Shown piece after piece: positions 12,496 through 25,400 of a stretch of 64,000 bases of DNA. A program made the position numbers and the translations under genes. The stretch lies in the NCBI GenBank assembly GCA_037043455.1, contig JAWPHD010001219.1:281256-345255 (forward strand). The letters are read 5' to 3'. The stretch's first letter is position 1, and the number at the start of each line of letters is the position of its first letter. The notes under the pieces are model-generated. The model saw only the letters and a list, made by a program, of their open reading frames with translations. It was not told where the DNA came from and did no database searches. The stretch comes from Cyrtodaria siliqua (lineage: Eukaryota; Mollusca; Bivalvia; Adapedonta; Hiatellidae).

Positions 12496-12954
12496 GTGTT
12501 GAGCTCTCATCTCTATCTACCTCTTTCTTCTATACACACCCAACTTCCTCTTTCTTTCTTCTCACCATTCTCTTTTCACAATCTCATCCCTACCATCCTC
12601 TGTTTCTGTTTGTTTTTGTGTTGAGCTCTCATCTCTATCTACCTCATTCTTCTTTACATACTCAACTTTCTCTTTTCGTCATTCTCTTCTTCTTCACAAT
12701 TTCATCACTATCCTCATCCGTTCTGCTTGTTTTTGTGTTGGTATCTCATCACGCACACTTTCCTCTTTCCTTCTTCTTACCAGTTGATACTTTCTTCTTT
12801 TTCACAATCACTTTCATCAGTCCCTTCTTTTGTTTCTTCCTTTTTACCATCCCATCAATATACTTACCGTTTTCTTCTACACATTTTGATTTGTTAAATA
12901 CAACTGATCATTGTGTTCTAAAGAAAGAAGCCTTGCAATTGCAGCCTCGTCATC

Positions 12955-13445
12955 TTCTAGCTTTAGATTTACTTGTCCATTACCCTGGTCAAAGCTTATA
13001 ATGTGGTTAACAATTGGTGTGTTTACTTGATCATCTTTTGTTGCCTCTTGCCCCGAGACCGCACTTTTTAATTTTCTCTCCGGAAAAATCAACATCTTTA
13101 AGTTTTAGATTAACTAGGCCCTTACCCTGGTCAATGGTTACACTGTGTTGAATACTTGGGGTGTTTACTTGCTCATCTTTTGTTGCCTCTTGCCCTGCGT
13201 CCTCAATTTTAATTTTCTCTACGAACGACTCAATGTCTTCACGCTTTAGATTTACTTGTCCCTTACCATGGTCAAAGCTTATAATGTGGTTAACACTTGG
13301 GGTGTTTACTTTATCATCTTTTGTTGCCTCTTGCCCTGTGTCCGCAATTTTGTTTTCTCTTCGAAAGACTCAACATCTTCAAGCTTTATATAAACCAGTC
13401 CTTACCCTGGTCAATGGTTACACTGTGGTTAACACTAAGGGTGTC
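12955..13445 (-). repeat. 144-bp tandem repeat
   Basis: Three to four copies at a period of about 144 bp are marked by TTTTGTTGCCTCTTGCC at 13037, 13181 and 13325. The period is a multiple of three, which fits a repeated protein module on the minus strand. Confidence 0.75.
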
Positions 13446-13585
13446 AGCACTGGTGTGGGTGCACAGTCTTGATCATTTACTAAATGTAAAACATCTACCT
13501 CATCCTCAATGTATACTTCTTCTTTTGTAGAAGAATGATGTTGACAAGAAAGATCAGAATCATCATTATAGAATGGTTCTGTGTC

Positions 13586-13590
13586 TTCAC

Positions 13591-13638
<48 letters not shown>

Positions 13639-13640
13639 AG
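13586..13640. repeat. (CAT)n microsatellite
   Basis: A near-pure CAT/ATC run. On the minus strand it reads as poly-Asp and on the other frames as poly-Met or poly-Ile, so long open frames here are artefacts of the repeat. Confidence 0.9.
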
Positions 13641-13794
13641 TCATCATCAGACAACCATGTGTCATCGGAGAACGATTCAACATCATCATCAGTTGCTACT
13701 ATTATAAGTGTTGCTTTATAGTTGCTAGAGGCATCTTCGTGATCATTCATGTTTATGAGGATATTCGTGGAGTCATCTAAGCATAGATATAACA

Positions 13795-14230
13795 ATCGAA
13801 CAGGAAAAGTAGCATTCAAGGACGACAGTCAACCACTAACACACATAGAAACAAAGATCAACTTTAAAGATTAATAAAAGGCAAGATAAGACATCACAAA
13901 CACAAAAGAGTTGACAATAGGGCTACCGCCTTGGAACGGTCAGTGGTAAAAAAGGCCGATTGGGGCGTTAAACCAGGTTCTAGGCTCTTAACCATATTGT
14001 CATCCCACTAAACGGGACAGTGCAAATAAAGATACCCTCGCCAGGTTATAACCTGTAACAAACAAGGCAGCATTAATAGGCGATATAAATAAAACACATA
14101 AATGATCATGTATATATATTAATATAAAAAAACAAAAGCCTAGAAATCCACAAAGTAAGTACTCAATGACTTCGTCAGAGCAACAAGAGAACAAACCGTT
14201 TAGGGTACGACAAATAATGAAAACAACTGC
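13795..14230 (-). mobile_element. LINE-like 3' fragment, copy 1
   Basis: This segment is homologous to 33307-33770 and 54960-55335. Shared phrases include AAGTAGCATTCAAGGA, GTTGACAATAGGGCTACCGC and CCGGTTCTAG. The 33.3-kb copy shows that the family continues into an RT-like protein on the minus strand, so this copy appears 5'-truncated. Confidence 0.6.
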
Positions 14231-14420
14231 ATCACCTTCTCGGTATTTATATATTTGATCACTGTAGTACAACTGTTTAAGGGATATACGTAAACAGGAT
14301 TTTCATTAGCCAAAAAACAAGAGTGGCAAATGGTCCCAACGACCTTTGTCCTTTGTAGACACTTTCAACAGTAACACAAGAGGGTCAGATAAAAGAGGTC
14401 TGGTCATTTCAGCAAAAATG

Positions 14421-16524
14421 TGGTGTGATGGATTGTAATTTTGTATGGTGTCTGTAAAAATGTCTCTACCGTCTGGTATGTTGGTTTCTTATTGTTTATG
14501 GTTTGTGTATGAATGTCCCCACCCTCTGGTGTGTTGGATTGTGGTTTTGTATGTTTTGTGTATGATTGTCTCTACCCTTTTGTATGTTGGATTGTAGTTT
14601 TGTATAGTTTGTGTATGATTGTCCCCACTCTCTGGTATGTTGGATTGTAGTTTTGTATGGTTTGTGTATGAATGTTCCCATCCTCTGGTATCCTGGATTG
14701 TAGTTTTTTATGGTTTGTGTATTCATGAATGTCCCCATCCTTTGGTATGTTGAATTGTAGTTTGGTATAGTTTGGGTATAAATGTCTCTACCCTTTGGTA
14801 TGTTGGATTGTGGTTTTGTATGTTTTGTGTATGACTGTCTCTACCCTTTGGTATGTTGGATTGTAGTTTTGTATAGTTTGTGTATGATTGTCCCCACTCT
14901 CTGGTATGTTGGATTGTAGTTTTGTATGGTTTTTGTATGAATTTCCCCCACACACTGGTATCCTGGATTGTAGTTTTTTATGGTTTGTGTATTCATGAAT
15001 GTCCCCATCATCTGGTGTGTTGAATTGTAGTTGTATATGGTTTGTGTATGAATGTCCCCACCCTTTGGTGTGTTGGATTGTAGTTGTTTATGGTTTGTGT
15101 AAGACTTTCTCCACCCTCTGGTATGTTGAATTGTAGTTGTATATGGTTTGTGTATGAATGTCCCCACCCTCTGGTATGTTGAATTGTAGTTGTGTATGGT
15201 TTGTGTATGAATGTCCCCATCCTTTGGTTTGTTGAATTGTAGTTGTATATGTTTTGTGTATGAATGTCCCCATCCTCTGATGTGTTGAATTGTAGTTGTA
15301 TATGGTTTGTGTATGAATGTCCCCACCCTCTGGTGTGTTGAATCGTAGTTGTATATGGTTTGTTTATGAATATCCCCACCGTCTGGTGTGTTGAATAGTA
15401 GTTGTATATGGTTTGTTAATGAATGTCCCCACCATCTGGTGTGTTGAATTGTAGTTGTTTATGGTTTGTGTATGAATGTCCCCATCCTATAGTGGGTTGA
15501 ATTGTAGTTGTATATGGTTTGTGTATGAATGTCCCCACCCTCTGGTGTGTTGAACTGTAGTTTTTATGTATGGTTTGTGTATGAATGTCCCCATCCTCTG
15601 GTGTGTTGAATTGTAGATGTATATGGTTTGTGTATGAATGTCCCCACACTCGGGTGTGTTGTAATATAGTTGTATATGGTTTGTGTATGAATGTCCCCAT
15701 CCTCTGGTGTGTTGAAGTATAGTTTTTACGGTTTGTGTATGAATGTCCCTATCCTCTGGTGTGTTGAATTGTAGTTGTATATGGTTTGTGTATAAATGCC
15801 CCAATCTTCTGGTGTGTTGAATTGTAGTTGTATATGGTTTGTGTATGAATGTCCCCACCCTCTGGTTGGTTGAATTGTAGTTGTATATGGTTTGTGTATG
15901 AATGTCCCCACCCTCTGGTGTGTTGAATTGTAGTTGTACATGGTTTGTGTATGAATGTCCCCATCCTCTGGTGTGTTGAATTATAGTTGTATATGGTTTG
16001 TTTATGAATGTCCCAACCCTCTGGTGTGTTGAATTGTAGTTTTTTATGGTTTGTGTATGAATGTCTCCATCCTCTGGTGTGTTTATTGTAGTTGTATATG
16101 GTTTGTTTATGAATGTCCTTACCCTCTGGTGTGTTGAATTGTAGTTGTTTATAATTTGTGTATGAATGTCCCCATCCTCTGGTGGGTTGAATTGTAGTTG
16201 TATATGGTTTGTGTATGAATGTTCCCATCCTCTGGTGTGTTGAATTATAGTTATGTATGGTTTGTTTATGGATGTCCCCACCCTCTGGTGTGTTGAATTG
16301 TAGTTTTTTATATATGGTTTGTGTATGAATGACCCCATCATCTGCTGTGTTGAATTGTAGTTGTATATGGTTTGCGTATGAATGTCCCCACCCTCTGGTG
16401 TGTTGAATTGTAGTTGTATATGGTTTGTGTATTAATGTCCCTATCCTCTGATGTGTTGAATTGTAGTTGCATATGGTTTGTGTATAAATGCCCCCACCCT
16501 CTGGTGTGTTGAATTGTAGTTTTT
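14421..16524 (+). repeat. 53-bp satellite, first segment (about 40 monomers)
   Basis: Tandem monomers contain GTATATGGTTTGTGTATGAA, GTCCCCACCCTCTGG and TGTGTTGAATTGTAG (total 53 bp). The left edge is more diverged (TTGGATTGTAGTTTTGTATGG). The monomer has no stop codon in any minus-strand frame, so long minus-strand open frames appear throughout without implying a protein. It continues at 20469 after an insertion. Confidence 0.97.
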
Positions 16525-19065
16525 AGCTCTACTGGCCGAAGGCCAGCAGAGCTTATGGGATGGCGAGTTGTCCGTCGTCCGTCCGTCGTCCGTCGTCTGT
16601 CGTCCGTCGTCCGTCGTCCGTTGTTAACTTTTGTCTTGTGACAACTCTCGGGCCTTTATTTTTCATCCGATCTTTACCAAACTTTAACAGGTTGTTAATA
16701 TCAATGAAAGCTCGGACAAGTTCGAAAACCAGCCAGATTGGAATAATTTCACCGGAGTTATGGCCCTTGTTTTGCTGAAAAATGCCATATTAAGACTTGT
16801 GAGCACTCTAGCACCTTCATTTATTATTTGATCTTTACCAAACTTGCACAGATTGTTAATATCAATGAAAGCTTGGACAAGTTCGAAAACCAGCCTAATC
16901 AGATCCATAACACTGGAGTTATGGCCCTTGTTTTTTCTGAAAATTGCTATTTTCTGCCTTGTGAACGCTCTAGCACCTTCATTTATTATTTGATCGTTAC
17001 CAAACTTGCAAATATTGTTAATACTAATTATAGCTTGGACAAGTTCGAAAATCAGCTGAATTGGTTCAGTAACACTAGACTTATGGCCCTTGTTTTTTCT
17101 GAAAATGCCATTTTCTGCCTTGTGAACACTCTAGCACCTTCATTTATTATTTGATCTTTACCAAACTTGCACAGATTGTTAATATCAATGAAAGCTCGAA
17201 CAAGTTCGAAAACCAGCTAAATCGGATCAGTAACACCGGAGTTATGGCCCTTGTTTTTTTCTGAAAAATGCTATTTTCCGCCTTGTGAACACTCTAGCAC
17301 CTTCATTTATTATTTGATCTTTACCAAACTTGCACAGATTGTTAATAGCAATGAAAGCTCGAACAAGTTCGAAAACCAGCTAAATCGGATCAGTAACACC
17401 GGAGTTATGGCCCTTGTTTTTTTCTGAAAAATGCTATTTTCCGCCTTGTGAACACTCTAGGGCCTTCAATATTAATCGGATCTTTACTTAACTTTGCCAG
17501 TGTCTTTATATCAATGAAAGCTCAAACAAGTTCGAAAACCGGCAAGATCGAAATAATTGCAATGGAGTTATGGCCCTTGTTTTGCTGAAAAATGCCATAT
17601 TAAACCTTGTGAACACTCTAGCATCTTCATTTATTATTTGATCTTTACCAAACTTGCACAGATTGTTAATATCGATGAAAGCTCGGACAAGTTCGAAAAC
17701 CAGCCAGATTGGACCAGTATCGGCGGAGTTATGGCCCTTGATTTAGTTAAAAATGCTAAATGTTGCCTCGTTAAGCGATAGGGCCTTTATCTTTCACTCG
17801 ATCTTTACCAAACTTTACCAGATTGTTACTATCAATAAAAGCTCGGACAAGTTCGAAAACCAGCCAGATCGGACCAGTATCGGCGGAGTTATGGCCCTTG
17901 ATTTAGTTCAAAATGCTATATTTTGCCTCGTTAAGACAATAGTGCCTTCATTTTTCATCCTATCTTTACCAAACTTTACCACATTGTTAATGTCATTGAA
18001 AGCTCGAACAAGTTCGAAAACCAGCTATATCGGACCAGTAACAGCGCGGAGTTATGGCCCTTGATTTAATTAAAAATGCTATATTTTGCCTCGTTAAGAC
18101 GATAGGGGCTTCATTGTTCATCCGATATTTACCAGATTTTATCAGATTGTTAATATCAATGAAAGCTCGGACGAGTTTGTAAACCATTCATATTGGACTA
18201 GTAACAGCAGAGTTATGGCCCTTGATTTAGTTCAAAATGCTATAGTTTGCCTCGTTAAGACGATAGGGGCTTCATTGTTCATCCGATCTTTACCAAACTT
18301 TACCATCTTGTTAATATCAATGAAAGCTCGGATAATTTCGAAGACCAGTCAGATCGGACTAGTAACAGTGGAGTTATGGCCCTTGATTTAGTTAAAAAAG
18401 GCTATATTTTGCCTCGTTGAGAAGATAGGGTCTTCATTTTTCATCCGATCTTTACCAAAAATTACCAGATTGTTAATATCAATGAAAGCTTGTAAGTTCG
18501 AAAACCAGCCAGATCGGACCAGCAACAGCGTAGTTATGGCCCTTGATTTAGTTAAAAATGCTATATTTTGCCTCGTTAAGACGATAGGACCTTCATTTTT
18601 CGTCAGATCTTTATCAAACTTTACCAGATTGTTACTATCAATGAAAGCTCCGACAAGTTTGAAAACCAGCCAGATTGGACAATTTACACCGGAGTTATGG
18701 CCCTTGATTTCATTTTCTGAAATATGCTATATTTTGGCCTCATTAAGAAGAAAGGGCCTTCATTTGGCCAAATTTCATTGAAATTTTTCAGGGATGATCA
18801 GTACCTAGCCTAGTTGTACATATCGTCACTGTGTTCAGGTTTTTTTTTCCTTCTATAGAAGGGGCCGCTTAACGGCCCCTTCCCCTTGGAAAATAAGTAT
18901 AGTTTTTCCCCTAAAAATATAAATTCCCCTCCGAAGAATTGCCGAAATGCGAAAATCGGCCATCGTTTTTTATTATTGCCGAAATGCGAAAATTGGCCGT
19001 CGTTTTTTATCAGTGCCGAAATGCGAAAGTCAGACAGCTGTCATCTATTGTCAGGGGAAGTAAGT

Positions 19066-19206
19066 CACGCTGGTAAACAAAAGAACGGAATACGGTATGT
19101 CGTAAAATAAACCTCATCAAGGTAGAGCACTGCGCAAATCAGTGATCTCCCTTTACGAGATTTCTTTTACGACATCCCGTATTCCGTTCTTTTGTTTACC
19201 AGCGTG
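19066..19206. mobile_element. palindromic MITE inside the hAT copy
   Basis: Two 42-bp arms (left 19066-19107, right 19165-19206) are reverse complements with one mismatch visible and a spacer of about 57 bp. The arms contain CACGCTGGTAAACAAAAGAA. The near-perfect arms indicate recent origin. Confidence 0.75.
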
Positions 19207-19229
19207 TCACGGAAAAATGTCTCATAACT

Positions 19230-19421
19230 GGAAGCAATTCTGTTGTAGAGCGTGGATTTTCACTGATGAACGACATCGCCACTGAATTAAGAAGCATGTC
19301 CCAGGACACCTTAGACGCATTAATGCGTATCAGTGATTTCAGTGGTAGTTTAAGTGATCAAGATTATGACAATCTGGTGGAGGAATTCAAAAACGTTAAA
19401 CACAGAGTGATGGCCTTATAA
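19230..19421 (+). pseudogene. hAT transposase C-terminal dimerisation fragment
   Basis: The frame reads SNSVVERGFSLMNDI, followed by about 45 residues and a TAA stop. The pattern NSxxERxFSxMN is the signature of the hAT C-terminal dimerisation domain (also seen in domesticated ZBED/ZNF862-type proteins). The catalytic RNase H-like part and the BED zinc finger are missing, so this cannot be a working transposase. Confidence 0.8.
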
Positions 19422-22400
19422 TCATAAGATGTATGATAGCAAATTCAATTGAATTTGCCATATTAAAAGTTAATCATGCATTTTAAACTTGTTTACAATT
19501 TGTTTCCCCTTTTTCACTAAAACGCCGGCGGCCCGCGGAAATTTTCCCCATCTCAAAGGCCCCAGGCCCCTTCCCCTTTTCCAGAAAAAAACCCCTGGTG
19601 TTCCAGTTGAATGATTTTGGCGGAGTTATGTCCCTTTAAAGGTTTTAATAAACAAACTTTGTCATGACTAGTTTTCCTGAACCCCTATCCGGATTTAAAC
19701 AAAACTTTTTAGGGATGATCAGTTCCAGGTCTAGTTGTGCAAATCTTTGCCGTGTTCCGGTTGAATGATTTTTGGCAAGAGTTATGGCCCTTTAAAGGTT
19801 TTAATACACAAACTTTGTCTGGACTATTCTCCTGAACGTCTCCCCACATTTCAACGAAACTTTACAGGGATGATCAGCACCAAGCTTAGTTGTGCTTATC
19901 ATCTTCGCATTCCGGTTAACAGATTTTTGGTGGAGTTATGGCCCTTTAAAGGTTTTTGATACACAAACATTTTCCGGGCTAGTTTTCCTGAACCCCTGGC
20001 TGGATTTTAACGAAACTTGACAAGGATGATCAGTATCAAGCCTAGTTGTGCATATCATCACCATATTCGGGTTGAATGATTTTTGTCAGAGTTATGGCCC
20101 TTTAAAGGTTTTAATAGAGAAACGTCCAGATTAGTCTGTTCTGGACTCCTTGCTGGATTTCAACGTATCTTGATGGGGATGATCAGTACCAAGCCTAGTT
20201 GCACCTATCATTGCCGTGTTCTGGTTGAATGAATTTTGGCAGAGTTATGGCCCCTTAAAAGGTTTAATACACTAACTTTGTACAGACTAGTTCTCCTGAA
20301 CCTCTGGCTGGATTTCAACGAAACTTGCCAGGGACAATCAGTACCAAGCCTAGTTGCCTATATCATCAACATGTTCTGGTTGAACGATATTTGAAAGAGT
20401 TATGGCCCCTTGTGCATAAACTTTATCTTTAGCCAGTAGAGCGTCCACAGGCCCTCTTGGGCCTCTTGTTTATGTATGGTTTGTGTATGAATGACCCCAT
20501 ATTCTGGTGTGTTGAATTGTAGTTGTATATGGTTTGTGTATGAATGTTCCCACCCTCTGGTGTGTTGAATTGTAGTTGTATATGGTTTGTGTATGAATGT
20601 CCCCACACTCTGGTGTGTTGAATTGTAGTTGAATATGGTTTGTGTATGAATGTTCCCACCCTCTGGTGTGTTGAATTGTAGTTGTATATGGTTTGTGTAT
20701 GAATGTCCCCACACTCTGGTGTGTTGAATTGTAGTTGTATATGGTTTGTGTATGAACGTCCCCACCCTCTGGTGTATTGAATTGTAGTAGTATATGGTCG
20801 GTTTATGAATGTCCCCACCCTCTGGTGTGTTGAATTGTAGTTGTATTTGGTTTGTATATGAATGTTCCCATCCTCTGGTATGTTGAATTGTAGTTGTATA
20901 TGGTTTGTGTATGAATGTCCCCACCCTCTGGTGTGTTGAATTGTAGTTGTATATGGTTTGCGTATGAATGTCACCACCCTCTGGTGTGTTGAATTGTAGT
21001 TGTATATGGTTTATGTATGAATGTCCCCACACTCTGGTGTGTTGAATTGTAGTTGTAAATAATTTGTGTATGAATGTCCCCATCCTCTGGTGTGTTGAAT
21101 TATAGTTTTTATGGTTTGTGTATGAATGTCCCCACCATCTGGTGTGTTGAATTGTAGTTGTATATAATTTGTGTATGAATGTCCCCACCCTCTGGTGTGT
21201 TGAATTGTAGTTGTATATGGTTTGTGTATTAATGTCCCTATCCTCTGGTATGTTGAATTGTTGTTGTATATGGTTTGTGTATGAATGTCCCCACCCTCTG
21301 GTGTGTTGAATTGTAGTTGTACATGGTTTGTGTATGAATGTCCACATCCTCTGGTGTGTTGAATTATAGTTGTATATGGTTTGTTTATGAATATCCCAAC
21401 CCTCTGGTGTGTTGAATTGTAGTTTTAAATGGTTTGTGTATGAATGTCCCCATCCTCTGGTGTGTTTATTGTAGTTGTATATGGTTTGTTTATTAATGTC
21501 CCAACCCTCTGGTGTGTTGAATTTTATTTTTTTCTGGTCTGTGTACGAATGTCCCCACCCTCTGGTGTGTTGAATTGTAGTTGTATATGGTTGGTGTATG
21601 AATATCCACACCCTCTGGTGTGTTGAATAGTAGTTGTATATGGTTTGTTTATGAATGTCCCCACCATCTGGTGTGTTGAATTATAGTTGTTTATAATTTG
21701 TGTATGAATGTCCCCACACTCTGGTGTGTTGAATTGTAGTTGTATATGGTTTGTGAATGAATGTTCCCACCCTCTGGTGTGTTGAATTGTAGTTGTATAT
21801 GGTTTGTGTATGAATGTCCCCACACTCTGGTGTGTTGAATTGTAGTTGTATATGGTTTGTGTATGAACGTCCTCACCCTCTGGTATATTGAATTGTAGTA
21901 GTATATGGTCTGTTTATGAATGTCCCCACCCTCTGGTGTGTTGAATTGTAGTTGTATATGGTTTGTGTATGAATGTCCCCATCCTCATGTGTGTTGAAAT
22001 GTAGTTGTATTTCGTTTGTATATGAATGTTCCCATCCTCTGGTATGTTGAATTGTAGTTTTTTATGTATGGTTTGTGTATGAATGACCCCATCCTCTGGT
22101 GTGTTGAATTGTAGTTGTATATGGTTTGCGTATGAATGTCACCACCCTCTGGTGTGTTGAATTGTAGTTGTATATGGTTTGTGTATGAATGACCCCATCC
22201 TCTGGTGTGTTGAATTGTAGTTGTATATGGTTTGCGTATGAATGTCACCACCCTCTGGTGTGTTGAATTGTAGTTGTATAAGGTTTGTGTATGAATGTCC
22301 CCACCCTCTGGTGTGTTGAATTGTAGTTGTATATGGTTTGTGTATGAATGTCCCCATCCTCTGGTGTGTTGAATTAAAGTTTTTATGGTTTGTGTATGAA

Positions 22401-25400
22401 TGTCCCCACCCTCTGGTGAGTTGAATTGTAGTTGTATATGGTTTGTGTATGAATGTCCCCACCCTCTGGTGTGTTGAATTGTAGTTGTATATGGTTTGCG
22501 TATGAATGTCACCACCCTCTGGTGTGTTGAATTGTAGTTGTATATGGTTTGTGTATGAATGTCCCCACCCTCTGGTGTGTTGAATTGTAGTTGTATATGG
22601 TTTGTGTATGAATGTCCCCATCCTCTGGTGTGTTGAATTATAGTTTTTATGGTTTGTGTATGAATGTCCCCACCCTCTGGTGAGTTGAATTGTAGTTGTA
22701 TATGGTTTGTGTATGAATGTCCCCACCCTCTGGTGTGTTGAATTGTAGTTGTATATGGTTTGTGTATTAATGTCCCTATCCTCTGGTGTGTTGAATTGTA
22801 GTTGTATATGGTTTGTGTATAAATGCCCCCACCCTCTGGTGTGTTGAATTGTAGTTTTTTATGTATGGTTTGTGTATGAATGTCCCCATCCTCTGGTGTG
22901 TTGAATTGTAGTTGTATATGGTTTGTGTATGAATGTTCCCACCCTCTGGTGTGTAGAAGTGTAGTTGTACATGGTTTATGTATGAATGTCCCCACACTCT
23001 GGTGTGTTGAATTGTAGTTGTATATGGTATGTTTATGACTGTTCCCACCCCCTGGTGTGTTGAATTGTAGTTGTATATGGTTTGTGTATGAATGTCCTCA
23101 CACTCTGGTGTGTTGAATTGTAGTTGTATATGGTTTGTGTATGAATGTCCCCATCCTCTTGTGTGTTGAAATGTAGTTGTATATGGTTTGTATATGAATG
23201 TTCCCATCCTCTGGTATGTTGAATTGTAGTTGTATATGGTTTGTGTATGAATGTCCCCACCCTCTGGTTTGTTGAATTGTAGTTGTATATGGTTTGTGTA
23301 TGAATGTCCCCACCTTCTGGTGTGTTGAATTGTAGTTGTATATGGTTTGTTTATGAATGTCCCCACCCTCTGGTGTGTTGATTTTTTTTTTTTATGGTTT
23401 GTGTGTGAATGTCCCCATCCTCTGGTGTGTTTATTGTAGTTGTATATGGTTTGTTTATGAATGTCCCTACCCTCTGGTGTGTTGAATTGTAGTTTTATAT
23501 GGTCTGTGTATGAATATCCCCAACCTCTGGTGTGTTGAATCGTCGTTGTATATGGTTTGTTTATGAATATCCCCACCCTCTGGTGTGTTGAATAGTAGTT
23601 GTATATGGTTTGTTTATGAATGTCCCCACCATCTGTTGTGTTTAATTGTAGTTGTTTATGGTTTGTGTATGAATGTCCCCATCCTATAGTGGTTTGAATT
23701 GTAGTTGTATATGGTTTGTGTATGAATGTCCCCATCCTCTGGTGTGTGGAATTGTAGTTATATATGGTTTGTTTATAAATGTCCCCACACTCTGGTGTGT
23801 TGAACTGTAGTTGTATATGGTTTGTGTATGAATGTCCCCATCCTCTGGTGTGTTGAATTATAGTTTTTATGATTTGTGTATGAATGTCCCCACCCTCTGG
23901 TGTGTTGAATTGTAGTTGTATATGGTTAGTGTATGAATGTCCCCACCCTCTGGTCTGTTGAATTGTAGTTGTATATGGTTTGTGTATTAATGTCCCTATC
24001 CTCTGGTGTGTTGAATTGTAGTTGTATATGGTTTGTGTATAAATGCCCCCACCCATGGTGTGTTGAATTGTAGTTTTTTATGTATGGTTTGTGTATGAAT
24101 GACCCCATCCTCTGGTGTGTTGAATTGTAGTTGTATATGGTTTGTGTATGAATGTTCCCACCCTCTGGTGTGTTGAATTGTAGTTGTATATGGTTTGTGT
24201 ATGAATGTCCCCACACTCTGGTGTGTTGAATTGTAGTTGTATATGGTTTGTTTCTGAATGTTCCCACCCTCTGGTGTGTTGAATTGTAGTTGTATATGGT
24301 TTGTGTATGAATGTCCCCACCCTCTGGTGTGTTGAATTGTAGTTGTATATGGTTTGTGTATGAATGTCCCCATCCTCTGGTGTGTTGAATTATAGTTTTT
24401 ATGGTTTGTGTATGAATGTTCCTATCCTCTGGTGTGTTGAATTGTAGTTGTATATGGTGTGTGTATAAATGCCCCCATCCTCTGATGTGTTGAATTGTAG
24501 TTGTATATGGTTTGTGTATGAACGTCCCCACTCTCTGGTATGTTGAATTGTAGTAGTATATGGTCTGTTTATGAACGTCCCCACCCTCTGGTGTGTTGAA
24601 TTGTAGTTGTATATGGTTTGTGTATGAATGTCCCCATCCTCTTGTGTGTTGAAATGTAGTTGTATATGGTTTGTATATGAATGTTCCCATCCTCTGGTAT
24701 GTTGAATTGTAGTTGTATGTGGTTTGTGTATGAATGTCCCCACCCTCTGGTTGGTTGAATTGTAGTTGTATATGGTTTGTGTATGAATGTCCCCATCCTC
24801 TGGTGTGTTGAATTGTAGTTGTATATGGTTTGTTTATGAATGTCCCCACCCTCTGGTGTGTTGAATTGTAGTTTTTATGGTTTGTGTGTGCATGTCCCCA
24901 TCCTCTGGTGTGTTTATTGTAGTTGTATATGGTTTGTTTATTAATGTCCCCATCCTCTTGTGCGTTGAAATGTAGTTGTATATGGTTTGTATATGAATGT
25001 TCCCATCCTCATGTATGTTGAATTGTAGTTGTATATGGTTTGTGTATGAATGTCCCCACCCTCTGGTTGGTTTAATTGTAGTTGTATATGGTTTATGTAT
25101 GAATGTCCCCACATGCTGGTGTGTTGAATTGTAGTTGTACATGGTTTGTGTATGAATGTCACCATCCTCTGGTGTGTTGAATTGTAATTGTATATGGTTT
25201 GTTTATGAATGTCCCCACCCCCTGGTGTGTTGAATTGTAGTTTTTATGGTTTGTGTGTGAAAGTCCCCATCCTCTGGTGTGTTTATTGTAGTTGTATATG
25301 GTTTTTTTATGAATGTCCCTACCCTTTGGTGTGTTGAATTGTAGTTTTATATGGTCTGTGTATGAATGTCCCCAACCTCTGGTGTGTTGAATCGTCGTTG

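Larger units (their letters stand above)
10902..13794 (-). pseudogene. broken low-complexity, repeat-rich coding region (minus strand)
   Basis: Read on the minus strand, three blocks look protein-coding but are not in one frame. They are an Asp-rich stretch with a run of about 15 Asp (near 13586-13640), a 144-bp repeat (48 residues, phrases such as GQEATKDEQVNTP) in three to four copies (12955-13445), and Lys/Glu-rich purine tracts (about 10900-11690 and 12490-12880). The first purine tract contains a 119-codon open frame (10902-11261). A separate repeat element interrupts the region at 11691-12495. I do not recognise the protein. It could be a decayed secreted or nuclear acidic repeat protein, or purely expanded low-complexity DNA. 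Confidence 0.35.
18836..19597 (+). mobile_element. truncated hAT transposon
   Basis: The ends are imperfect inverted repeats starting CAGG and running through a poly-T stretch to GAAGGGGCC on the left, with CAGGGGTTTTTTTCTGG in reverse complement on the right. The flanks share GTGTT, a worn remnant of the 8-bp target duplication typical of hAT elements. It carries only the C-terminal end of a transposase (19230-19421), so it is an internally deleted copy. It interrupts a repeat unit of the surrounding 3.9-kb element. Confidence 0.75.
16525..20468 (+). mobile_element. 3.9-kb repeat element inserted in the satellite
   Basis: The element begins at a hairpin (GCTCTACTGGCCGAAGGCCA) followed by GTCCGTC microsatellite. 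It contains about 13 degenerate units of about 155 bp (phrases ATCTTTACCAAACTTTACCA, AAGTTCGAAAACCAGC, GAGTTATGGCCCTTG) up to 18780. About seven units of another type follow (GGGATGATCAGTACC, GGTTGAATGATTTTTGGC) up to 20400, and it ends GCCAGTAGAGCG...CCCTCTTGGGCCTCTTG. Satellite monomers flank it on both sides. The short ends are partly inverted (CTCTACTGGC / GCCAGTAGAG). It has no intact protein and the class is unknown. Confidence 0.75.
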
